64,000 bases of DNA from the NCBI GenBank assembly GCA_007745835.1, contig CP036424.1:4451968-4515967 (forward strand), in the 5' to 3' direction. A program made the position numbers and the translations under genes. Shown here one piece after another: positions 43,870 through 51,254 of this stretch (the stretch's first letter is position 1; every line of letters starts with the position of its first letter). This DNA comes from Planctomycetes bacterium MalM25. GTDB taxonomy: Bacteria > Planctomycetota > Planctomycetia > Pirellulales > Lacipirellulaceae. The notes under the pieces were generated by a model that did no database searches, was not told where the DNA came from, and was given only the letters and a program-made list of their open reading frames with translations.

Positions 43870-44436
43870 ATGCTCCGTTTCGCTCTCGGCTTCGCCCTCG
43901 CCGCTTTGACCGCTCCCGCTTTCGCCGGCGAGTGCCCGCACTCTAAGCAGGCCAGCCATCACAACTCGCACACGCACCACGTCGCCAAGCAGGTGACCCC
44001 CGCCGCGCCGCACCAGACGACCGGCGCCGACTTGGTCGACACGGCGGTCGCCGCCGGACAGTTCAAGACGCTCGTCGCCGCCGCGCAAGCGGCCGGCCTG
44101 GTCGACGCCCTCAAGGGCGAGGGCCCGCTGACCGTCTTCGCCCCGACCGACGAGGCCTTCGCGAAGATCCCCGCCGAAACGATCCAATCGCTGCTGCAGC
44201 CCGAGAACAAGGACCAGCTGGTCAAGATCCTGACCTACCACGTCGTGCCGGGCCGCGTGCTGGCGCAGGACGTGGTCAGCCTCCGCAGCGCGAAGACGCT
44301 CCAGGGGGGCGAGGTCGCGATCGGGGTCGCGGGCGGACGCGTCTTCGTGAACAACGCCCAGGTGCTCAAGACCGACATCGAGACCACCAACGGCGTGATC
44401 CACGTGATCGACACCGTCATCATGCCCGCCGAGTGA
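43870..44436 (+). CDS. Secreted fasciclin (FAS1) domain protein
   Basis: A 188-residue exported protein. The ATG at 43870 gives a signal peptide ([19 protein letters not shown], then GE). Residues 20-50 are His-rich (HHNSHTHH), then one FAS1 domain: [80 protein letters not shown] and [15 protein letters not shown]1 proteins mediate adhesion. The next two genes are an ECF sigma and an RskA-like anti-sigma, as in the mycobacterial SigK-MPT83 system, so regulation by that pair is plausible. A terminator separates them. Confidence 0.92.
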   Translation: MLRFALGFALAALTAPAFAGECPHSKQASHHNSHTHHVAKQVTPAAPHQTTGADLVDTAVAAGQFKTLVAAAQAAGLVDALKGEGPLTVFAPTDEAFAKIPAETIQSLLQPENKDQLVKILTYHVVPGRVLAQDVVSLRSAKTLQGGEVAIGVAGGRVFVNNAQVLKTDIETTNGVIHVIDTVIMPAE

Positions 44437-44488
44437 TCGCCGGGGCCTTCACAGATGACCCGGATCAGCTACGGTAGAATGACGAGCC

Positions 44489-44526
44489 ACCGAGGGCTTC
44501 GCTTAGGCGAGGCCCTCGGTCCTTTT
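44489..44526 (+). terminator. intrinsic terminator of the fasciclin gene
   Basis: A 14-bp stem (ACCGAGGGCTTCGC / GCGAGGCCCTCGGT, one mismatch) with a four-base loop is followed by CCTTTT, 52 bp after the stop of the fasciclin gene. The short T-run makes it moderately strong. Confidence 0.8.
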
Positions 44527-44595
44527 GCTTTGCAGGCGGCCGAGAGGATCGGCCACGAACGCCCCCCCTCCCCTCTCCCCAAGACGATCAGCCAC

Positions 44596-45219
44596 GTGAG
44601 CGAAGCGGTGCTGCCCAACGTCGCGGCGGGAGAGCCGGGCGCCGCCGAGCGGTGCCTCGACCGGTACGGGGGCCTCGTCTGGTCGCTGGCGAGGAAGTAC
44701 TTCGCCCGCCGGGCCGACGCGGAGGACGCCGTTCAGGAGGCGTTCGTCTCCGTCTGGGAGAACGCGTCGAGGTTCGACGCGGCGGTCGCGAGCGAGACGA
44801 CCTACGTCGCGATGATCGCCCGCCGGCGGATGATCGACCTGGTGCGGCGTTCCAACGCGGCCCGGCGTTCGATCTCTCAGGACGAATCGCGTGGCTCCGA
44901 GGCGCCCCCTGCGGTTGAAGAGCTGGCCGCCGCCGAACCCCGCCGCATCGAGGCGGGGGGCGTCGCGTTGCAGGGGATCGAAGTCGCCGAAGAAGCGGAG
45001 CGGGTCCGCCTCCACCTGCAGCGGCTTGGCGAAGACCAACAGAGAGTCCTCCGCTTGGCGTTGTGCGAGGGGCAGAGCCAGACGCAGATCGCCGAGCAGA
45101 CCGGCCTGCCGCTGGGCACCGTGAAATCGCACGCCCGCCGCGGCTTGAAGCGACTCCGCGAGTTATTATCCGAAAGCCCAAACCAACCGCTCACCCCGAA
45201 CCAGGAGGCCGAACGATGA
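44596..45219 (+). CDS. ECF RNA polymerase sigma factor
   Basis: Alternative sigma factor. The GTG at 44596 gives 207 residues and is chosen because the longer frame (from 44455) runs through the terminator. Region 2 is LDRYGGLVWSLARKYFARR with DAEDAVQEAFVSVWENASRF; region 4 is LGEDQQRVLRLALCEGQSQT, QIAEQTGLPLGTVKSHARRG, LKRLRELL. The stop overlaps the start of the following anti-sigma gene (ATGA), so both are translated together. The fasciclin gene upstream is a candidate target. Confidence 0.9.
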   Translation: MSEAVLPNVAAGEPGAAERCLDRYGGLVWSLARKYFARRADAEDAVQEAFVSVWENASRFDAAVASETTYVAMIARRRMIDLVRRSNAARRSISQDESRGSEAPPAVEELAAAEPRRIEAGGVALQGIEVAEEAERVRLHLQRLGEDQQRVLRLALCEGQSQTQIAEQTGLPLGTVKSHARRGLKRLRELLSESPNQPLTPNQEAER

Positions 45220-45995
45220 ACGCGACGCCTCCCAACGGGATGAGCCCCAGCGACGCCGACCGCCTCGACGACCTGCTCGCCGACCGCGCCCTCTTCGGGC
45301 TCGACGCGGCCGAAACAGCCGAGCTCGACCGCCTGCTTACCACCACCGGCGAAGACGACCGCTACGACCTGGCGGCCGCCACGGCCGCGGTCGCGCTCGC
45401 CGAGGAGGAGCCGCTGCCCGCTCCGCTCCGCGAGCGCGTGCTCGAAGCGGCCGCGGCCAACGACCTGCGACCCACGCGGTTCGAACCGAGCAAGCGCTCC
45501 GACTGGTCCACCCTGACCGTGCTGGCTCTGGCCGCGGCGCTGTTGGCGGCGCTCTACCTGGGGCAACCCGCCTCGGCGCCCTCGCTCGTCGCGCAACGAG
45601 CGAGCCTCATCGAGTCGGTCGAGGACCTCGTCCGAGTCGATTGGGGCCCGCAAACCGACGCCTCACTCGAAGAGGGTCTCGAGGGCGAGTCGGCGTACGG
45701 CGATGTCGTCTGGTCCGACACAACGCAAACCGGCTACATGCGGTTCCGCGGGCTCAAGGCGAACGACCCGCAAGTCGAGCAGTACCAGCTCTGGGTCTTC
45801 GACGCGGAGCGGGACGACAAGCACCCGGTCGACGGGGGCGTGTTCGACATCCCGGCCGGCGCCGACGAGGCGATCGTCGCGATCGACGCCAAGCTGCCGG
45901 TCAGCAAGGCGGTGCTCTTCGCCATCACGGTCGAGAGGCCCGGGGGCGTCGTGGTCTCCGACCGCTCGCGTCTGCCCCTGCTGGCGAAGCGATAA
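45216..45995 (+). CDS. Membrane anti-sigma factor, RskA-like
   Basis: The ATG at 45216 overlaps the sigma stop by four bases and gives 259 residues. The cytoplasmic N-terminus (residues 1-96) has short helices (DDLLADRALFGLDAAETAEL) but no HxxxCxxC zinc motif. A membrane helix follows (residues 98-117), and the periplasmic C-terminal domain resembles RskA (YMRFRGLKANDPQVEQYQLW, VFDAERDDKHPVDGGVFDIP). Such factors hold the sigma at the membrane until proteolysis. The partner is the ECF sigma just upstream. Confidence 0.88.
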   Translation: MNATPPNGMSPSDADRLDDLLADRALFGLDAAETAELDRLLTTTGEDDRYDLAAATAAVALAEEEPLPAPLRERVLEAAAANDLRPTRFEPSKRSDWSTLTVLALAAALLAALYLGQPASAPSLVAQRASLIESVEDLVRVDWGPQTDASLEEGLEGESAYGDVVWSDTTQTGYMRFRGLKANDPQVEQYQLWVFDAERDDKHPVDGGVFDIPAGADEAIVAIDAKLPVSKAVLFAITVERPGGVVVSDRSRLPLLAKR

Positions 45996-46092
45996 ACTTC
46001 GCCCCGGACACTTGGCGGCGGGGGCCTCCTCGGGTGATTATGATGGGCGTCTTGTCCCGCACGCCCGTCTAGCACCTCCCGAGATCGCCCCG

Positions 46093-47010
46093 ATGAAGCG
46101 ACGCGAGTTCTTCGCCACCGCCGGCGCCGCCGCGGCCGTCACGTCCCTGAGCACCAGCGCCATGGCCCAAGCCGCCGCCACCGACCCCCCGCCGTACAAA
46201 CTGCGTTACGCGCCGCATTTCGGCCTCTTCGATAACCTGGCGGGCAAAGATCAGGTCAAGCAGCTCGAGTTCGCCGCGTCGGTTGGCTTCCGCGATTGGG
46301 AGGACAACAAGATGCACACCCGCCCGGTCGAGGAGCAGCAGCTCCTGGCGGACGCGATGGAGCGGCTCGGCATCCGCATGGGCGTGTTCGTCGCCTACGG
46401 CATCGGCGCGTTCAACAAGGTCTCGTTCACCGGCAGCGACAAGAAGCTCCGCGACGAGGCGGTCGAGGACATCAAGAAGGCGGTCGACGTCGCCAAGCGG
46501 GTGAAGGCGAAGTGGATGACCGTCGTCCCCGGCGCCTACAACAACCGGATCGAAGAGGGCTACCAGACCGCCAAGACGATCGACTTGCTCCGCCGCTGCT
46601 CGGAGGTGCTCGAGCCGCACGATCTGGTCATGGTCCTCGAGCCGCTCAACTGGTGGAAGAACCACCCGGGGCTCTACCTCCGCGAAACCCACCAGGCGTA
46701 CGAGGTCTGCCGGGGCGTCGACAGCCCGGCGTGCAAGATCCTCTTCGACATCTACCACCAGCAGATCCAAGAAGGGAACCTCATCCCCAACATCGACATG
46801 GCGTGGGACGAGATCGGCTACTTCCAGGCGGGCGACAACCCGGGCCGCAAGGAACCCGGCACGGGCGAGATCAACTACCGCAACGTCTTCAAGCACATCC
46901 ACTCGAAGGGCTTCGAGGGGATCGTCGGGATGGAGCACGGCAAGAGCCTCGGCGGCGCCGAGGGCGACCGAGCCCTGATCGACGCGTACCGCGCGGTGGA
47001 TGACTTTTGA
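46093..47010 (+). CDS. TIM-barrel isomerase, hydroxypyruvate isomerase-like, Tat-exported
   Basis: Likely sugar-phosphate isomerase/epimerase fold. The ATG at 46093 gives 305 residues with a Tat-like leader (MKRREFFATAGAAAAVTSLS). Motifs: LEFAASVGFRDWEDNKMHTR, MGVFVAYGIGAFNKVSFTG, WMTVVPGAYNNRIEEGYQ, MVLEPLNWWKNHPGLYLRE, CKILFDIYHQQIQEGNLIPN and GFEGIVGMEHGKS, with Glu/Asp/His pattern of the xylose isomerase-like barrel. The substrate is not certain. Its last codons overlap the TTG start of the phosphopantetheinyl transferase, so the two are probably co-translated. Confidence 0.85.
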   Translation: MKRREFFATAGAAAAVTSLSTSAMAQAAATDPPPYKLRYAPHFGLFDNLAGKDQVKQLEFAASVGFRDWEDNKMHTRPVEEQQLLADAMERLGIRMGVFVAYGIGAFNKVSFTGSDKKLRDEAVEDIKKAVDVAKRVKAKWMTVVPGAYNNRIEEGYQTAKTIDLLRRCSEVLEPHDLVMVLEPLNWWKNHPGLYLRETHQAYEVCRGVDSPACKILFDIYHQQIQEGNLIPNIDMAWDEIGYFQAGDNPGRKEPGTGEINYRNVFKHIHSKGFEGIVGMEHGKSLGGAEGDRALIDAYRAVDDF

Positions 47011-47684
47011 GTGAGTGGTCCTTAGCCGGTGGCCGGTGGCCAGGGATTGCGATCCACGCCTGGTCGCTTGAGGAGGCCGACCCCGTACTGAGTGAGCGGC
47101 TCGGTTGGCTGAATGCGGACGAAGTCGCCCGCGCCGACGCCTTCACGCGCGACGAGCCGCGGCGGCACTTCATCCTCGCCCGGGGCGGGTTGCGCCGATT
47201 GCTGGCCGAACGGCTCGGGATCAGCCCGGTCGAGGTCGCCTTCGCGTACGGCCCGTCCGGTAAGCCATGCCTCGCTGGCGACGATCCGCCGCACTTCAAC
47301 CTGGCCCATACGGGCGAGCTGGCGGTCGTGGCGATCGCCGATCGGCCCGTCGGGATCGACGCCGAGGTGATCCGCCCCCGGAAGAGCGCTAGCGACCTCG
47401 CCGCGCGCTGGTTCCACCCTGACGAGCAGCGGCGGATCGACTCCGCCGGCGACCCGCTCGCCGAGTTCTATCGCACCTGGGTCATGAAGGAGGCGGCGCT
47501 CAAGCTCGTCGGCGTGGGGGTGGGGGAGTCGCTCCCGAAGCTGCTCACCCCCGACGACCCGGCGGGGGGGGTCGCCACGGGACTCCCGCCGAACGAACTC
47601 GGGATCGCCGCGTGTTGCGTGGAACCGCTGGCGATCGGCCCGAATTACGCCGCGGCGCTCGCCTTCACCGAAGAGACTCGCTAG
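47007..47684 (+). CDS. 4'-phosphopantetheinyl transferase, Sfp type
   Basis: Activates acyl carrier domains by attaching the phosphopantetheine arm from CoA. About 225 residues from a TTG at 47007, whose overlap TTGA includes the stop of the previous gene; the spacing suggests translational coupling. Motifs: GPSGKPCLAGDDPPHFNLAH (the FNLAHTGE region), GIDAEVIRP near residue 115 (Mg-binding aspartate) and FYRTWVMKEAALKLVGVGVG near residue 157 (WxxKEA). The polyketide synthase at 51255-58721 is the obvious candidate substrate. Confidence 0.9.
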   Translation: MSEWSLAGGRWPGIAIHAWSLEEADPVLSERLGWLNADEVARADAFTRDEPRRHFILARGGLRRLLAERLGISPVEVAFAYGPSGKPCLAGDDPPHFNLAHTGELAVVAIADRPVGIDAEVIRPRKSASDLAARWFHPDEQRRIDSAGDPLAEFYRTWVMKEAALKLVGVGVGESLPKLLTPDDPAGGVATGLPPNELGIAACCVEPLAIGPNYAAALAFTEETR

Positions 47685-47730
47685 AGTCAATTGTGCTCAA
47701 GTACTTTTCCTAGGCGGTGGACCGCACTCC

Positions 47731-49440
47731 ATGTCGATTCGACAACTGCTCCTCATCGCGATCCTCGGCGTCGGCGTTGGCGCCTCGGGCCAGACGTACC
47801 GCTACGAGGCGGAGACCGGCGTCATCACGTCGGCCAATTCGACCAACACGCGCGTTGCGTCATCCGTTCCCGGTTTCTCGGGCACGGGCTACGTCACCGG
47901 CTTTCCGAACCAAGACGCCGTGGTCGATCGCCTGACGGTCGGCGCCAGCCTGCCCGAGGGCTTGTACGACCTGGCGATCGGTTACCGTTCGCCCTTCGGG
48001 GGCAAAGGTTATGAGCTGGCGGTGGGCGGCCAGTCGGGGAGCGGCATGTTCCCGCTGAGCACCGCGTTCGACGAGATCACCGCCGGTCAGTACTACTTTG
48101 ACGGCGATCCGTTCGACGTGACCATCAGCGAAGGCTGGGGGTACTACGACGTCGATTACTTCGAGTTCCGCAGCGCGGAGTTGCGTCTCCCCCTGCCGAC
48201 GCCGACCACGCTCTCCACGCCCAACCCCTCGCCCAACTCGCAGTACCTGATGCGGTACCTGGCGAGCCAGTACGGCGAGAACACGCTGTTCGGTCACCAG
48301 CGAGAGAACGGCAACCCGGGAGCGATCCTCTCCCCCGGCGTGCTGAACCACACGGGCGGGATCATGCCGTCGGTGATCGGCGGCGACCTGATGCGCTACT
48401 CCCCCTCGCGCGTGGAGCGGGGCGACAGCGGCAACGGCGAGTCGGAACGGCTGATCGACTGGGCGCAACAGACCGGCGGCGCCGTCACGATGATGTGGCA
48501 CTGGAACGCCCCCTCGGGGCTGATCGATCAACCGGGTCAGGAGTGGTGGCGTGGCTTCTACACCGACTCGACCACCTTCGACCTGGGCGCCGCGCTCGCG
48601 AACCCGGCGTCGAACGAGTACCAGCTGCTCATCCGCGACATCGATGTCATCAGCGGCGAGCTGCAGAAGTTCAAGCAGGCGGGCGTCCCCGTGCTCTGGC
48701 GGCCCTTGCACGAGGCTCAGGGCAACGACTCGGGCGCCTGGTTCTGGTGGGGCAACAGCGGACCCGAAGCGCTCAAGGAGCTGTGGGGACTCATGCACGA
48801 CCGCATGACCAATCACCACGGCCTCGACAACCTGATCTGGGTCTCCACCACCCAGGTCGAGGCGACCGACTGGCAGGCGTGGTACCCGGGCGACGACCTG
48901 GTCGACGTCATCGGGGTCGATGTCTACAGCAACGCCGACGACAACATGAGCGCGCAGTGGACCGAGCTGCTCGACGAGTTCGACGGCGAAAAGATGATCG
49001 CCCTCACCGAGACCGGCTCGCTCCCCCCCGAGGACGTGCTCGAACGGTACGGCGTCGCTTTCAGCTACATGCTCCCGTGGAGCGAGGGCTTCCTGACCGA
49101 CGACCAGACCCCCGCCGAGGTGCAGGGCATCGTCGGCGACACGGACGTGATCGACCTGAGCGAGCTGCCCACCACCCCGTGGCGGGTGATCGACTCACCA
49201 CTCAGCGGCGACTTCGACGGCGACGGCGATGTCGACCCCGACGACCTGGCCGTGTGGCGTGACCACTACGGCCTGCAAACCTCAACGCCCGCCGACGCCA
49301 ACAACGACGGCCGTGTCGACGCGGCCGACTACACCGTGTGGCGCGACGCCTACGCCCAAACGTCCGTCGCCGTGCCCGAGCCGAGCGCGTGGTTGCTCGC
49401 GTTGATCGGCCTCAGCCGGCTCACTCGCCGGGGGCGTTGA
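47731..49440 (+). CDS. GH26-like mannanase with CBM-like domain, dockerin and PEP-CTERM
   Basis: Predicted secreted beta-mannanase. Signal peptide (MSIRQLLLIAILGVGVGAS), then an N-terminal carbohydrate-binding-like beta-sandwich (residues 22-150, YRYEAETGVITS). The GH26 domain (residues 165-475) has the acid/base glutamate E328 in LWRPLHEAQG, with AWFWWG after it, and the nucleophile E427 in ALTETG. Residues about 490-543 form a type I dockerin (GDFDGDGDVDPDDLAVW, DANNDGRVDAADYTVW), and the C-terminus is a PEP-CTERM tail (VPEPSAWLLALIGLSRLTRR). Its 3' end overlaps the convergent sulfatase gene by 20 bp. Confidence 0.88.
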   Translation: MSIRQLLLIAILGVGVGASGQTYRYEAETGVITSANSTNTRVASSVPGFSGTGYVTGFPNQDAVVDRLTVGASLPEGLYDLAIGYRSPFGGKGYELAVGGQSGSGMFPLSTAFDEITAGQYYFDGDPFDVTISEGWGYYDVDYFEFRSAELRLPLPTPTTLSTPNPSPNSQYLMRYLASQYGENTLFGHQRENGNPGAILSPGVLNHTGGIMPSVIGGDLMRYSPSRVERGDSGNGESERLIDWAQQTGGAVTMMWHWNAPSGLIDQPGQEWWRGFYTDSTTFDLGAALANPASNEYQLLIRDIDVISGELQKFKQAGVPVLWRPLHEAQGNDSGAWFWWGNSGPEALKELWGLMHDRMTNHHGLDNLIWVSTTQVEATDWQAWYPGDDLVDVIGVDVYSNADDNMSAQWTELLDEFDGEKMIALTETGSLPPEDVLERYGVAFSYMLPWSEGFLTDDQTPAEVQGIVGDTDVIDLSELPTTPWRVIDSPLSGDFDGDGDVDPDDLAVWRDHYGLQTSTPADANNDGRVDAADYTVWRDAYAQTSVAVPEPSAWLLALIGLSRLTRRGR

Positions 49441-51172
49441 GCGGCTCGATCCGCACGAAGTACGGCCCACGCTCGCGCCCCGTCTTGGCGTCGCGCAGCC
49501 GCGCCTTGAAATCGACCTTGCCGGCGGGCAGCGAGTACTCGACCCGCGCGGTGGTGGCTTCCGCCCCTAGCGAGGCGACGAACTCGACGCCGTCGATCTC
49601 CAGGGTCACCCGATCGGCCCCCATCGCTCGCGGCGCCTCGAACGGGTAGCGCGACAGCTCGATCGCGTAGAGCCCCGCTTGCTTCACCTCGAGCGGCCAG
49701 TAGCCGTTGATAAACAGGTCGTCGCGGCCGAGCTGATCGGTCTCCCAGATCACCCCGCCCCGCGTCGGCCGCCAATCCCGAGCGGTGAACTCCAGCCGAG
49801 GCGACTCGGGAACGCCGACTTGGAAGCGAGCGTCGTCCTCGACCTCGGCGTACACGTCGGCGAAGTAATCGCGATAGCTCGCGTGCAACTGCTGAACGAC
49901 CTCGGGGTGGTCCTGCGACATGTCGGTCGTCTGACCCGGATCGGCCCGGTGATCGTACAGCTCCCCGTTGGCCATCCGCCAACGCTCGGTGAGCACACCG
50001 TAGTGCGGGTAGCCCTTCTTGGGATCGTGGCCGATGCCCAACCTCGGATGCACCGCTTGCCGTTCGACGACGAGCGTGCGGTCGGGCCAACCGATCGACT
50101 CACCGGTTAGCAGCAGAGGGGCGAGGCTGATGCCATCGAACTGCCCCCCTTTGGTGTTGGGCAAACCGCACAGCTCAACCAAAGTGGGCGCCCAATCGCG
50201 GTGCGACGTGAGCCGTTCAACCGAAGTCCCCGCGCGCAGCTTGGCGGGCCAGCGGGCGAAGCAGGCGACGCGGTGCCCCCCCTCGTAGACCGTCCCCTTG
50301 TCGCCCCGCATGCCGGCGTTGAACGCCCCTTCGGAGCCCGAGTTGGCCGCGGTGCCGTTGTCGCCCATGAAAATGACGAGCGTCTCGTCCGCGACGCCCC
50401 GCTCGTCGAGCGAGCCTAGCAACTTGCCGAGGTTCTCGTCGAAGTTCTCGATCATCCCGTAGAACTTGGCCCGCTTCTCCGGCAGGCCCGCTTCGCGGAA
50501 GCGATCCGCGTACTTGTCGGCAACGCTGAACGGCGAGTGCATCGCGTTGGTCGGCAGGTAGACGAAGAAGGGCTTCTCTTGGGCGTTCTTTGCCTGCTCA
50601 CGGATAAACCGGATCGCCTCGCCGACGAACACGTCGGTGCAGTACCCCTCGAACCGCTCGGCGACGCCGTTGCGGTAGTAGGCGTCGTCGAAGTAGTCGT
50701 TGCCGACCGGGTTGCCGATTTCATCGACGCCCCCCGCGCGGCAGCAGACGACCTCGTCGAACCCGCGGCTCCCCGGATCGTACGGCCACGAGTCGCCCAG
50801 GTGCCACTTGCCGAACATCCCCGTTCGGTAGCCCCCCTCGCGGAAGAGGTCGGCGAGCGTCGTCTCGCCCGCCTTCAGGAGCTGCCGCCCGTGCGTCACC
50901 GCCCACGCGCCGACGCGCCCGCAGTAACGCCCCGTCAGCAGCGCCGCGCGGGTCGGCGTGCAGACCGGATCGACGTGGTAGTCCTCCAGACGCACGCTCT
51001 GGTCGCGCAAGCGGTCGAGGTTCGGCGTCCGCAGCCACGGATTGCCGTGGCAGGCGAGGTCGCCGTAGCCCTGGTCGTCGGTGACGATCAGCAGGACGTT
51101 CGGCGCGGCGTCGGACGCCGAGACCATCAGCGAGATTGCGAGGAGTAGCGAGCCAAAGAAATGCTTGGGCAT
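49421..51172 (-). CDS. Secreted arylsulfatase
   Basis: Hydrolyses sulfate esters, probably of marine polysaccharides. The ATG at 51170-51172 gives 583 residues with a signal peptide (MPKHFFGSLLLAISLMVSAS). The N-terminal metal motif is VLLIVTDDQGYGDLACHGNP, and the formylglycine motif is VCTPTRAALLTGRY with C71, so type I (Cys) sulfatase needing a formylglycine-generating enzyme. GKWHLGD and FMGDNGTAANSG complete the active site. The C-terminal 100 residues are a beta-rich extra domain (GLYAIELSRYPFEAP). Target polymer is not known. Confidence 0.94.
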   Translation of the reverse strand: MPKHFFGSLLLAISLMVSASDAAPNVLLIVTDDQGYGDLACHGNPWLRTPNLDRLRDQSVRLEDYHVDPVCTPTRAALLTGRYCGRVGAWAVTHGRQLLKAGETTLADLFREGGYRTGMFGKWHLGDSWPYDPGSRGFDEVVCCRAGGVDEIGNPVGNDYFDDAYYRNGVAERFEGYCTDVFVGEAIRFIREQAKNAQEKPFFVYLPTNAMHSPFSVADKYADRFREAGLPEKRAKFYGMIENFDENLGKLLGSLDERGVADETLVIFMGDNGTAANSGSEGAFNAGMRGDKGTVYEGGHRVACFARWPAKLRAGTSVERLTSHRDWAPTLVELCGLPNTKGGQFDGISLAPLLLTGESIGWPDRTLVVERQAVHPRLGIGHDPKKGYPHYGVLTERWRMANGELYDHRADPGQTTDMSQDHPEVVQQLHASYRDYFADVYAEVEDDARFQVGVPESPRLEFTARDWRPTRGGVIWETDQLGRDDLFINGYWPLEVKQAGLYAIELSRYPFEAPRAMGADRVTLEIDGVEFVASLGAEATTARVEYSLPAGKVDFKARLRDAKTGRERGPYFVRIEPLNAPGE

Positions 51173-51254
51173 GTCACACGGGGAGTAGGGCGCTGGGGGC
51201 AGTGGCCGAGCCACGGTTGGCCCCCACTATAAGTGCCCGGCCGCTCACCGGCGA

